From Herbidospora daliensis (GTDB lineage Bacteria > Actinomycetota > Actinomycetes > Streptosporangiales > Streptosporangiaceae), in assembly GCF_001570585.1 (NCBI RefSeq), contig NZ_BBXF01000002.1:186001-250000 (forward strand): a DNA stretch of 64,000 nt, written 5' to 3'. Of the stretch, positions 25,359 through 33,323 are shown in pieces (position 1 is the first letter of the stretch; each line of letters begins with the position of its first letter). The notes beneath the pieces were generated by a model, which made no database searches, was not told where the DNA came from, and saw only the letters and a list, made by a program, of their open reading frames with translations. Made by a program: the position numbers and the translations under genes.

Positions 25359-26054
25359 ATGGCACGGATCACCGAACGGCTCGCCGACCTCGCCAGCGGC
25401 GCCTTCCTCACCCAGGCGGTCGTCACCGCCAAGACGCCGTTGTCGGCGCACTTCGTGCGGGTCGAACTCCGATCAGACCGCTTCCGGACCGCCTCGTGGA
25501 CGCCCGGCTGCAAGGTCCAGCTGCGCACCGACCGCGGCACCATGACGATGCGCACCTACACCCCGTTCGCGTGGGACCCCGCCGAGGGCGCCGTCTCGCT
25601 GGTCGCCTACCTGCACGGCACCGGCCCGGCCGCCCGCTGGTTCGACCGGGTGAAGCCGGGCGACCCGTGTGAACTGCTCGGCCCGCGCCGCTCGATCGAC
25701 CTGACCGCCGCCGCGTCGCCGCTCGTCTTCGTCGGCGACGAGACCAGCGTCGGCCTGGCCGCCGTGCTCGGGCAGACCCGCCCCGACGGCGTCACCTACC
25801 TGCTGGAGGCCGCCGACCCAGCCGAGTACACCGACGTGCTGGCCGCGCTCGGGGTGACCGCGACGGTCGTGGCGAAGACCGCCGACCGGCACGACCTGCT
25901 CGCCGCCGCCCGGCCCGACGGATATGACCTGGTCGTCACCGGCGACGCCGCGACCGTCGGCCCGGTCAGGCGCGCGGCCCGCGACTGGACGCCCGCCCCG
26001 GGCAAGGTCGTCGGCAAGGCGTACTGGGCGGAGGGGCGCGCCGGGCTCGACTAG
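25359..26054 (+). CDS. Siderophore-interacting FAD-binding protein
   Basis: A 231-residue flavoprotein of the siderophore-interacting (ViuB-like) family. MRTYTPFAWDP is a form of the RxYTxR flavin-binding motif, and GPAARWFDRVKPGDPCELLGPRRS the typical following segment; the C-terminal half is an NAD(P)H-binding fold with FVGDETSVGLAAV and ends KAYWAEGR. Such enzymes release iron by reducing ferric siderophores in the cytoplasm. No siderophore synthesis or uptake gene is adjacent. It overlaps the convergent DUF3040 gene by four bases. Confidence 0.88.
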   Translation: MARITERLADLASGAFLTQAVVTAKTPLSAHFVRVELRSDRFRTASWTPGCKVQLRTDRGTMTMRTYTPFAWDPAEGAVSLVAYLHGTGPAARWFDRVKPGDPCELLGPRRSIDLTAAASPLVFVGDETSVGLAAVLGQTRPDGVTYLLEAADPAEYTDVLAALGVTATVVAKTADRHDLLAAARPDGYDLVVTGDAATVGPVRRAARDWTPAPGKVVGKAYWAEGRAGLD

Positions 26055-26284
26055 GTGTTGATGACGGCCAGCACGAGCACGGCCACCATGATCCCCGTCA
26101 TGACCCCGGCCAGCACCAGCAGCGTCGTCTTCTTCACCGTGCCCGGCCAGGCGAGCCGGTTCTGGCTCCGATGGGCGCAGGCGGTGTTCATGCGGTCGAT
26201 CCGGGTGGCGAAGGCCCGGTCGTTCGTGCGCAACGAGTGTTCGATCTCCGTCAGGATGCGCTGTTCAGCCGCCGACATTCCCAT
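26051..26284 (-). CDS. DUF3040-family small membrane protein
   Basis: A 77-residue protein. The N-terminus MSAAEQRILTEIEHSLRTND...FATRI matches DUF3040, an actinobacterial family, and a transmembrane helix (about 53-74) closes the protein. Function is unknown. The start may be the first ATG or the one two codons later (MSAAEQ). Confidence 0.8.
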   Translation of the reverse strand: MGMSAAEQRILTEIEHSLRTNDRAFATRIDRMNTACAHRSQNRLAWPGTVKKTTLLVLAGVMTGIMVAVLVLAVINT

Positions 26285-26341
26285 GGGCGTGATCCTTCTC
26301 GAGGGGCAATCGCATGCCCTGCTACCCCGGAAGGACCGCTT

Positions 26342-26932
26342 TTACACGGCGGCGTGCTCGGCCCATTCGTACATGCGCTGGTCGCGGTGGATCACGATCA
26401 GGTCGGCCTTCTCGATTCGCGCCCGCGCCGGGGGCGCCTCGATCAGCGCGAGCGCCGAGGCGACGGCCGCATAGGCGACCGGCGCGTTGCTGTAGGCGAT
26501 CGAGACGTGCGGGACGAAGCCCGCCTCGCGGCCCGGCACCAGCGGCCACACCTCGGCCATCGCCTGCCGGATCGCCAGCCGCACCGCCACGACGGGCCCG
26601 ACCGGCACCGGATCCCAGCGCACCGCCTCCCGGGTGATCACCGGCCGGACCAGTTCGAGGTCGAACGGGGGCAGCACCGACAGCCTGCGCTTGGCCGCCT
26701 CGACCATCAGCCGCACCTGCTCGTCGGTGACCTCGTCGACGAACCCGACCTGCTGCATGGTCAGGTGCAACGACGCGTCGGGCACCAGGTCGAGCTCCGT
26801 CAGCCCGGCCAGCCCCTGCCGGTAGACGGCCGCGAGGCGGTGGACGTCGGGGTCGTCGCGGAAGGTGAGATGCCAGGCGTACCCCCGCCGCCCCACCCGC
26901 CAGCCGGGCCGCCACCACCAGTGGTCGGCCAT
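26342..26932 (-). CDS. 2'-5' RNA ligase-like 2H phosphoesterase
   Basis: A protein of about 196 residues. Two H-x-T/S motifs, LHLTMQQ and PHVSIAY, lie about 90 residues apart, defining the 2H phosphoesterase/LigT fold. Members cleave or form 2'-5' or 2',3'-cyclic phosphates on RNA or nucleotides; the true substrate is usually unknown. The ATG at 26932 (MADHWWWRPGW) is preferred; a GTG at 26950 and an upstream start at 27004 are in frame. It is divergent from the NmrA-type gene. Confidence 0.8.
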   Translation of the reverse strand: MADHWWWRPGWRVGRRGYAWHLTFRDDPDVHRLAAVYRQGLAGLTELDLVPDASLHLTMQQVGFVDEVTDEQVRLMVEAAKRRLSVLPPFDLELVRPVITREAVRWDPVPVGPVVAVRLAIRQAMAEVWPLVPGREAGFVPHVSIAYSNAPVAYAAVASALALIEAPPARARIEKADLIVIHRDQRMYEWAEHAAV

Positions 26933-27033
26933 CCGCTCTTCATCGCTCACGCCGTCCAGTGTCGACCCTCGGTGATCAAACGGCCACCATGGGTCGTCCC
27001 GCATAGCGCTTAGTGTGAGAGCAGGAGGCGGTG

Positions 27034-27918
27034 ATGAACGACAACCCGATCCTGGTCACCGGCGCGACCGGCAAGACGGGCGCCCAGGTGGTCGGCGACC
27101 TGCTCGACAGGGGCCGGCGCGTATGCGCCATGGTCCACCGCGAAGACGACCGCTCGGCCTGGCTGGCGAAACAGGGCGCCGAGATCGTCAGCGGCGACCT
27201 GCTCGACATCGACGCCGTCGCCCGAGCCCTGACCGGCGTGCGCCGCGCCTACTTCGTCTACCCGATCCGCCCCGGCCTCGTCGAGGCGACCACCGCCTTC
27301 GCCCAGGCGGGCGCGGAGACGGGCCTCGACGTGGTCGTCAACATGTCCCAGATCTCGGCCCGCCGCACCGCCAAGAGCGACGCCGCCCGCCAGCACTGGC
27401 TCTCCGAGCGCGTCTTCGACTGGGCCCCGGCGGGCGCCGTCCACCTGCGCCCGACCTTCTTCGCCGAGTGGCTGCCGGTGAACTGGCGCTTCATCGACGG
27501 TTCCGGCGTGCTGCCCCTGCCCTTCGGCGAGGGCCGGCACGCCCCGATCGCGGCCGGCGACCAGGCCCGCGTGATCGCCGCCATCCTGGTGGCCCCCGAC
27601 GACCACGTCGGCCACACGTATCCGCTCTACGGCCCGGTCGAGCTGAACCACCACGAGATCGCCGCGGCGATGTCGAGGGAACTCGGCATCCCGGTCCGCT
27701 ACGACCCGATCGAGATCGACGCCTTCGCCGAGGCGCTACGCAAGGCCGGCAGCCCGGAACACCTGATCCAGCACCTGTCGGAGGTGGCCGTCGACTACCG
27801 CAACGGCGTCTTCGCCGGCACCGACGACGTGATCGAGCGCATCACCGGCCGCAAACCCCAAACCGTCGAACAGTACGTCAGAACCAACCGCGACCTGTTC
27901 GCGGGAGCGGCCGCGTAG
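27034..27918 (+). CDS. NmrA-family NAD(P)-binding reductase
   Basis: A 294-residue atypical short-chain dehydrogenase. NPILVTGATGKTGAQVVGDLL is the nucleotide-binding glycine motif, and the AEWLPVNWRFI segment and lack of the YxxxK motif fit the NmrA/QorB-like group. Such proteins reduce quinones or act as redox sensors. AGGAGG lies six bases before this ATG; the GTG one codon earlier is closer than usual. The stop codon abuts the ATG of the following VOC gene, so both are co-transcribed. Confidence 0.87.
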   Translation: MNDNPILVTGATGKTGAQVVGDLLDRGRRVCAMVHREDDRSAWLAKQGAEIVSGDLLDIDAVARALTGVRRAYFVYPIRPGLVEATTAFAQAGAETGLDVVVNMSQISARRTAKSDAARQHWLSERVFDWAPAGAVHLRPTFFAEWLPVNWRFIDGSGVLPLPFGEGRHAPIAAGDQARVIAAILVAPDDHVGHTYPLYGPVELNHHEIAAAMSRELGIPVRYDPIEIDAFAEALRKAGSPEHLIQHLSEVAVDYRNGVFAGTDDVIERITGRKPQTVEQYVRTNRDLFAGAAA

Positions 27919-28611
27919 ATGCGACCTGTTCAGGTGAACATCAAGGCTCTCGACGCCTCGGCCGTCGGCCGGTTCTGGGCCGAGGCGCTCGGGTGGAGTG
28001 CCTACAGTCCCGGTGTGACCACCTATGTCGGGCCTCCAGGCGGGCTCGTCTGGCCCGACCCGGTGTTCGTCGGCGTCGACGTCGTGCCCGTGCCCGAGGG
28101 CAAGCCGGCGGTGAAGAACCGGGTGCACCTCGATCTCAACCCCACCTCCGTCGGGCGGCTGCTGGAGCTCGGCGCGACGCCCGTCGACATCGGGCAGGGG
28201 GAGGTGCCGTGGACGGTGCTCGCCGACCCCGAAGGCAACGAGTTCTGCGTGCTGGAGCCGAGGGAGGTCTACCGCGATACCGGGCCCATCGCGGCGATCG
28301 TCGTCGACTGCGTCGATCCGCGGGCCATGGCGCGGTTCTGGGGGGCGGCGCTCGACTGGAAGCTCCTTCACGTGACCGACGACCACGCCGGGTTCCGGTC
28401 GGCCGGGGGCCCCTTCCTCGACTTCTCCCGGTCGCCCGGGGTGAAGACCGTGCCCGATCGGGTGCATCTCGATCTGCTGCCCGGTCGCGAGGGCGAGGTG
28501 GCGCGGGTGCGGGCGCTGGGCGCCCTCGATCTCGACCTCGGTCAGGGCGAGGTCGAGTGGTCGTGCCTGACCGATCCCGAAGGGCACGAGTTCTGCGTGT
28601 TGCGTCCCTAG
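27919..28611 (+). CDS. Two-domain VOC-family protein
   Basis: A 230-residue protein made of two related VOC-like halves: VQVNIKALDASAVGRFWAEALGW and IVVDCVDPRAMARFWGAALDWK. Each ends in a copy of DPEGNEFCVL / DPEGHEFCVL, showing an internal duplication. This arrangement is common among actinobacterial glyoxalase-like domain proteins of unknown substrate. The ATG directly follows the stop of the NmrA-type gene. The end overlaps the convergent CAP gene by four bases. Confidence 0.87.
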   Translation: MRPVQVNIKALDASAVGRFWAEALGWSAYSPGVTTYVGPPGGLVWPDPVFVGVDVVPVPEGKPAVKNRVHLDLNPTSVGRLLELGATPVDIGQGEVPWTVLADPEGNEFCVLEPREVYRDTGPIAAIVVDCVDPRAMARFWGAALDWKLLHVTDDHAGFRSAGGPFLDFSRSPGVKTVPDRVHLDLLPGREGEVARVRALGALDLDLGQGEVEWSCLTDPEGHEFCVLRP

Positions 28612-29288
28612 CCGCAGCGGCCGAACATCTGCACGTACGTCATGGCCGGGGTCGCCGACACCGACGGGTCGGCGCTGCCGTAGGCCGCGCGGGTGTACAT
28701 CTCGGTGTAGCCGGGGGTCAGGATCGTCGCGCGGTGCGGGGGGCTGCCCATCCACCAGGTCACGGCGGCGCGGGGGGTGACGGAGGCGCGGCCCCAGCCG
28801 AGGTAGGCGTTCTCGCCGACCGCCCACGACGTGCCGCTGCGGCAGTAGCCCGCCGCCTTCGCGCGGGCCGCCGGGTCGGTGCCGGTCTCGGGGTTGATGT
28901 GGACGTCGCAGCGGGCCGGATCCGACTTGAGCGGCGTGCAGTTGCCCACCTGGGCGACCGTGCCCCACCAGCGGATCCGGACGGCGGCGGCGACCTCCTT
29001 GGAGGTGGCGGCGCGCAGCGGCACCTGCCGGCCGCCGAGGCCGACGTACCGCTTCAGCGGCTGGAGAGCCCGGGCGGTGCGTTCGGCGTTGACCAGGCAG
29101 AGCACCGACTGTTCGATCTTGCTGCCCTGCATGAGGTGGTCGTAGCGGCCGCGGGCGGTGTCGGGGAAGGCGGACTTCTCGCGGTAGACGAGGTCGGCGT
29201 CGGCGCAGGGGGCCGACGTGGTCGCCGACGCGGGGGCGGCGGGAAAAGCGAGCGCGGCTACCGCGCCGAGGACGAGCAGGCTTCTCAT
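28608..29288 (-). CDS. Secreted CAP/SCP-domain protein
   Basis: A 226-residue protein. With the ATG at 29288 it has a signal peptide ending APASATT. The CAP fold is shown by QSVLCLVNAERTARALQPL, GENAYLGWG and WWMGSPPHRATILTPGYTEM. The first CAP histidine is not where the AHS-type motif normally lies, and six cysteines suggest disulfides. CAP proteins of bacteria are exported and of varied or unknown function. Two further start codons in frame upstream would place charged residues before the signal peptide and are disfavoured. Confidence 0.85.
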   Translation of the reverse strand: MRSLLVLGAVAALAFPAAPASATTSAPCADADLVYREKSAFPDTARGRYDHLMQGSKIEQSVLCLVNAERTARALQPLKRYVGLGGRQVPLRAATSKEVAAAVRIRWWGTVAQVGNCTPLKSDPARCDVHINPETGTDPAARAKAAGYCRSGTSWAVGENAYLGWGRASVTPRAAVTWWMGSPPHRATILTPGYTEMYTRAAYGSADPSVSATPAMTYVQMFGRCG

Positions 29289-29365
29289 GGTGCGAGCGTG
29301 CGCCGACGTCCTTGCCGTCGGCTTGAGTACGCCTTTACTCAATCGGGCTGGGCTAGCCTCTGGCT

Positions 29366-30001
29366 GTGCTCGACTGGGATCACAACGCCTACTACCACCG
29401 GCTCCTGCTCGGCCACCTGCCGCCGGAGCCCGCGCGGGTGCTCGACGTCGGCTGCGGCTCCGGCGCCTTCGCCGCCGAACTGGCCGCCCGTGCCGCGCAC
29501 GTCGATGCCCTCGACCGCGCCCCCGAGATGATCGAGGAGGCCGCCGCGCGCGGCCTCGGCAACGTCTCCTGGGTGCTCGGCGACGTCCTGACCGACCCGC
29601 TGCCGGGCGACGGCTACGACGCGGTCTTCTCGATCTGCGCCCTGCACCACATGTCGCTGCGCGAGGTGCTGCCGATCCTGGCGGCGGCCCTGCGGCCCGG
29701 CGGGGTGCTGGCGGCGATCGCGCTGCCCCGGCTCGACCTGCTCAGGGAGCCGCACCTCGAACTCGCCGCGGCGGCCGGGCACCGGGCCCTCGGGGCGGCG
29801 TACCTGACGAGACGGCTGCTGAACGGCGGCGGCGGGTTCTTCGCCAAGGACGCGGCGCACGACGCCATGCCCATGGTGCTGAACCCGCCGCTGACCACCC
29901 GGGAGGTCGCCCGTGAGGCCGCCGCGCTGCTGCCCGGGGTGCGGGTGCGGCGGCTGGTCTTCTGGCGCTACCTCCTGACCTGGGAGAAGCCGACCGGCTG
30001 A
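29366..30001 (+). CDS. Class I SAM-dependent methyltransferase
   Basis: A 211-residue methyltransferase: motif I VLDVGCGSGAFAAELA, the acidic residue in VDALDRAPEMIEEA, and motif IV-like YDAVFSICALHHM, then RPGGVLAAIALPR. All SAM-binding elements are present, but the acceptor is not evident. It is divergent from the CAP gene and ends one base before the convergent hemerythrin gene. Confidence 0.87.
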   Translation: MLDWDHNAYYHRLLLGHLPPEPARVLDVGCGSGAFAAELAARAAHVDALDRAPEMIEEAAARGLGNVSWVLGDVLTDPLPGDGYDAVFSICALHHMSLREVLPILAAALRPGGVLAAIALPRLDLLREPHLELAAAAGHRALGAAYLTRRLLNGGGGFFAKDAAHDAMPMVLNPPLTTREVAREAAALLPGVRVRRLVFWRYLLTWEKPTG

Positions 30002-30002
30002 C

Positions 30003-30557
30003 TCACTCGCCGAGTGCGGCCAGGAGTTCGTCTTTGGTCATCGAGCTGTAGCCCTCGACGTTCTTCTCCTTGGCCTGTTCGAGCAGTTCCTCCTTGGTCC
30101 GGCCGCGCGGCTTCGGCGGCTTGGCCAGTTCGTCGGCCTTGGCCTGGCTGAACACGCGGCCCAGCCGGACCAGCTTGTCGCCGGGCACGACCTTGGCGAG
30201 GACGGGGAGGATGTCGCTCTCCTCCTCCTCGACGTGGTGCTTGACGGCCTTCTCCATCTGCTCCAGAACCGAGGTGAACTCCGCCTTGTCGGGGTCGGCC
30301 GCCATCAGCGCGGCCAGCAGTTCCTCGGCCTCGTGATGCTCTTCGGTGCCGTGGTGCACCTCGCCCCGTTCGCTCGGCGCGGCCTTGGCCAGCGCGGAGT
30401 AGACGTGGACCTCCTCGGCGCGGGCGTGCGCGACGAACTTGGCGGCCAGTTCGGCCACCAGGGCGGGGCGGTTCTCCCGCTCGGTCTTCAGCTTCTCGAA
30501 GAGCTGCTCGACGTCGCGGTGGTCGGCCATGATCAGGTCGATGACGGTCTGGCTCAT
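30003..30557 (-). CDS. Hemerythrin-domain protein with C-terminal Rho_N/SAP-like domain
   Basis: A 184-residue protein. Residues 1-140 are a hemerythrin-like four-helix bundle with metal ligands in IMADHRDVEQLF, HARAEEVHVYSAL, EEHHEAEELL and KHHVEEEE, able to hold a di-iron centre. Residues about 150-184 (RTKEELLEQAKEKNVEGYSSMTKDELLAAL) match the small Rho_N/SAP-like helical fold, which usually binds nucleic acids. The combination is uncommon. The CBS-pair gene upstream, transcribed in the same direction, ends 25 bases before its start, suggesting a shared operon concerned with redox or stress. Confidence 0.85.
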   Translation of the reverse strand: MSQTVIDLIMADHRDVEQLFEKLKTERENRPALVAELAAKFVAHARAEEVHVYSALAKAAPSERGEVHHGTEEHHEAEELLAALMAADPDKAEFTSVLEQMEKAVKHHVEEEESDILPVLAKVVPGDKLVRLGRVFSQAKADELAKPPKPRGRTKEELLEQAKEKNVEGYSSMTKDELLAALGE

Positions 30558-30582
30558 CTCGTCTCCAGAAGTTCGAAGAGGG

Positions 30583-30999
30583 TCAGTCGGTGGTGAGGGC
30601 GTCCATCAGGTCGCCGACGGTCGCGTCGGGCACGGCGCGGGCGACGTCGGCCAGGGCGACCATGCCCACCAGGGTGTGCCCGTCGATCACGGGCAGCCGG
30701 CGGACCTTGTGGGAGCCCATCGTGCGCAGGACCTCGCGGGCGTCGTCGTCGGCGCCGATGGTGACGACCTCGGCGCCGCCCAGCTCACCGGCCAGGCACG
30801 ACTTCGGGTCGCGGCCCTGGGCGATGACCTTCACGACGATGTCGCGGTCGGTCAGCATGCCCTGGAGCCGGTTGTCCTCGCCGCAGATCGGCAGCGAGCC
30901 CACGTCGAGGCTGAGCATCTTCTCGGCCGCCTCGGCGATGGTCTGATCGGAGTTCACGCACTCCGCGTTCGGGGTCATGATCTCACGTGCGGTGGTCAT
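30583..30999 (-). CDS. CBS-pair domain protein
   Basis: A 138-residue protein with two CBS domains: TAREIMTPNAECVNSDQTIAEAA...LTDRDIVVKV and the second from EVVTIGADDDAREVLRTMGSHKVRRLPVIDGHTLVGMVALADV. Free-standing CBS pairs bind adenine nucleotides and sense energy state. The ATG at 30999 starts directly at the first domain; AGGAGAGG lies just upstream. It is followed at 25 bases by the hemerythrin gene on the same strand. Confidence 0.88.
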   Translation of the reverse strand: MTTAREIMTPNAECVNSDQTIAEAAEKMLSLDVGSLPICGEDNRLQGMLTDRDIVVKVIAQGRDPKSCLAGELGGAEVVTIGADDDAREVLRTMGSHKVRRLPVIDGHTLVGMVALADVARAVPDATVGDLMDALTTD

Positions 31000-31033
31000 G
31001 GCCTCTCCTTCCGTCACGACCCCGCTGCCCCGC

Positions 31034-31552
31034 TCACGGCGGTTGAAAAGCCAGCGCCGCCTCGACCGCCTCCAGAAGGTCGGCGGCGACCCGTTCGGCC
31101 GCCCTGATCTCGCCGATCTTCGTGACGGCCGTGGGCACCAGGATGCCCCGCGCCCCGGCGGCCCGTGCGGCCTCCATGTCGCGGCCGATGTCGCCGATGA
31201 CCACGCACTCGGCGGGCGGCACCCCCAGCCGCCGCGCGGCCGACAGGACCATGCCCGGCGCCGGTTTCCGGCAGGGGCAACCGTCGTCCTCGCCGTGGAC
31301 GCAGACCTCCCACACGTCGAAGGGGCCGAGGAGCTCCTCCACCCGGTCGTTGACTTCCGAGAGTTCACGGAGAGTGATGAGGCCCCGGGCCACCCCCGAC
31401 TGGTTGGTGATCACTCCGATCGGCACCCCCGCCGCCCGCAGGCGATCGAGGGCGGCCCGCGCGCCGGGCATCGGGAGCACACGTTTGGCGTCGTTGTTGT
31501 AGGGGAGGTCGACAATCAGGGTCCCATCCCGGTCGAACAGAATCGCGCGCAT
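31034..31552 (-). CDS. gmhB: D-glycero-D-manno-heptose 1,7-bisphosphate phosphatase-like (GmhB/HisB-type HAD)
   Basis: A 172-residue HAD phosphatase. DRDGTL near the N-terminus holds the nucleophile; ITNQSGVARG is motif II; a zinc-binding loop is formed by CVHGEDDGCPCRKPAPGM, the Cys-x-His...Cys-x-Cys pattern of GmhB and HisB; GDIGRDMEAA is the final acid motif. In the heptose pathway it removes the 7-phosphate. Size and motifs also allow a histidinol-phosphatase, but the divergent cluster holds GmhA and HldE homologues, which favours GmhB. The leading strand partner starts at 31695. Confidence 0.85.
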   Translation of the reverse strand: MRAILFDRDGTLIVDLPYNNDAKRVLPMPGARAALDRLRAAGVPIGVITNQSGVARGLITLRELSEVNDRVEELLGPFDVWEVCVHGEDDGCPCRKPAPGMVLSAARRLGVPPAECVVIGDIGRDMEAARAAGARGILVPTAVTKIGEIRAAERVAADLLEAVEAALAFQPP

Positions 31553-31627
31553 GATCTCGCGCTACCCGTGACTCCGGCCGGAGATGTCAACGCCGCCAAA
31601 CCAGGTGCGGTCGTTTCCGACGCTGGT

Positions 31628-31652
31628 GAAGCGCTACTCCGAGGAGCGCTTC
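31628..31652. promoter_or_regulatory. Inverted repeat upstream of the sugar cluster
   Basis: Arms GAAGCGCT and AGCGCTTC (eight bases, exact) flank nine bases. It lies in the 142-base gap between gmhB and the divergent carbamoyltransferase gene, 43 bases upstream of the latter. It could be an operator or a transcript hairpin controlling the whole cluster. Confidence 0.45.
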
Positions 31653-31694
31653 TCGAGTGGTGTTCTCCACGCGAAAAACGCGAAAGCGGGTCCC

Positions 31695-33323
31695 ATGAGA
31701 TTTCTGGGAATCAACGCGATCTTCCATGACCCTTCCGCCGCGCTGGTCGTCGACGGGCGGACCGTCGCCGCCGCCGAGGAGGAGCGGTTCAGCAGGCGGA
31801 AACACGGCAAACGACCGGTGGCGTTCTCGGCCTGGGAGCTGCCGGAAATGGCGGCGGCCTGGTGCCTGGAGAAGGCGGGGCTGCGGCCGGAGGACCTCGA
31901 CGGGGTGGCGTACTCCTACGATCCCGCCCTGGTGGAGGAGGACGGGCCGGGTCAGGACGGCGGCTGGGAGATGCTGCGCACCGCCTACGCCGTGCGGGCC
32001 CCCGCCTTCTTGGCGACCGCGTTGCCGGGGCTCGACCCCGCGCAGGTGATGTTCGTCCCCCACCACGTCGCCCACGCCGCCTCCGCCGGGCTGGCCGCGC
32101 CGTTCGGCGACTGCGCCGTGCTGGTCTGCGACGGCCGCGGCGAGGCGGTCTCCCACCTGGCGGGCGCCTACCGCGACGGCGAGCTGACCGTCCTGGCGAG
32201 CCAGGCGCTGCCGCACTCCCTCGGGCTCATGTACGAGGACGTCACCGACCACCTCGGCTTCCTGCGCTCCAGCGACGAGTACAAGGTCATGGCGATGGCC
32301 TCCTACGGCACGCCGAAGCACCTCCCCGCGCTCCGCGAGCTGATCGGCGCGACCGGTGACGGCGGCTTCCACGTCGACCCGATCGACTGGAACGTCTTCG
32401 CCAAGCAGGTCCCGCGCGGCGGCGCCTGGAACGGCGAGCACGCCGATCTGGCGGCCAGCGTCCAGGCCCGGCTGGAGGAGGTGCTGCTCGACCTGGCCGC
32501 GTGGTTGCACGACCGCACCGGCCTCGACCGGCTCGCCCTGGCCGGCGGCGTGGCGCTGAACTGCGTGGCCAACACCCGCCTGTTCGAGCGCAGCCCGTTC
32601 CGCGAGGTGTGGGCCCAGCCGGCGGCCGGCGACTCGGGCACCGCCCTGGGCGGCGCGCTCCACCTGGCGAAGACCTACGGCGACCCGGTCGCCCCGATGC
32701 CGGGGGCCGACCTGGGCCGGGGCTTCACCGACGCCGAGCTGGCGGCCTGGCTCGACGTCGCCCAGATCCCCTACTCCCGCCCGCCCGACATCGCGGTGGC
32801 GGTGGCCGACGCCCTCGCCCAGGACCGGATCGTGGCCTGGTTCCAGGGCCGCAGCGAATACGGGCCGCGTGCGCTGGGCCGCCGGTCGCTGCTGGCCCAC
32901 CCGGGCAATCCGCGCAACACCGAACGGCTCAACGACGTGAAGGGCCGTGAGCAGTTCCGGCCGGTCGCGCCCATGGTGCTGGAGGACCGGGCCGCCGAGA
33001 TCTTCTCGCGGGGGCCGGTGCCCAGCCCGTACATGTTGTTCGTGCACGACGTGGCCCCGGTGTGGCGCGACCGCATCCCGGCCGTCGTGCACGTCGACGG
33101 GACGGCCCGCATCCAGACGGTGTCGGCGGGGCGCGACCCGCTCATGGCGGCCGTGCTGAACGCCTTCGAGTCGCTGACCGGGCTGCCCGTGGTGGTCAAC
33201 ACGTCGCTGAACACGGCCGGGCGGCCCATGGTCGACGATCCGCGCGACGCCCTGGAGTGCTTCGGGTCGGCGCCGGTCGACGTGCTGGCCCTCGGGCCGT
33301 TCCTGGTGCGGAGGTCGGCATGA
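31695..33323 (+). CDS. Carbamoyltransferase (NodU/CmcH family)
   Basis: A 542-residue protein. The N-terminal Kae1-like domain starts FLGINAIFHDPSAALV and contains PHHVAHAASAG, whose histidines bind metal; the C-terminal domain has WFQGRSEYGPRALGRRSLLAHP and REQFRPVAPMVLED, the Carbam_trans_C signature. The family transfers a carbamoyl group from carbamoyl phosphate, via carbamoyl-AMP, to a hydroxyl, often on a sugar. As first gene of the sugar cluster it probably carbamoylates a heptose or xylose residue. The ATG at 31695 begins exactly at the conserved domain; a start 37 codons upstream adds unrelated sequence. It overlaps the next gene by four bases. Confidence 0.9.
   Translation: MRFLGINAIFHDPSAALVVDGRTVAAAEEERFSRRKHGKRPVAFSAWELPEMAAAWCLEKAGLRPEDLDGVAYSYDPALVEEDGPGQDGGWEMLRTAYAVRAPAFLATALPGLDPAQVMFVPHHVAHAASAGLAAPFGDCAVLVCDGRGEAVSHLAGAYRDGELTVLASQALPHSLGLMYEDVTDHLGFLRSSDEYKVMAMASYGTPKHLPALRELIGATGDGGFHVDPIDWNVFAKQVPRGGAWNGEHADLAASVQARLEEVLLDLAAWLHDRTGLDRLALAGGVALNCVANTRLFERSPFREVWAQPAAGDSGTALGGALHLAKTYGDPVAPMPGADLGRGFTDAELAAWLDVAQIPYSRPPDIAVAVADALAQDRIVAWFQGRSEYGPRALGRRSLLAHPGNPRNTERLNDVKGREQFRPVAPMVLEDRAAEIFSRGPVPSPYMLFVHDVAPVWRDRIPAVVHVDGTARIQTVSAGRDPLMAAVLNAFESLTGLPVVVNTSLNTAGRPMVDDPRDALECFGSAPVDVLALGPFLVRRSA

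Noticed and set aside
31034-31552. Histidinol-phosphatase (HisB-N) identity for the HAD protein
   Set aside because: The motifs permit it, but the adjacent GmhA and HldE homologues and the absence of other his genes favour GmhB.
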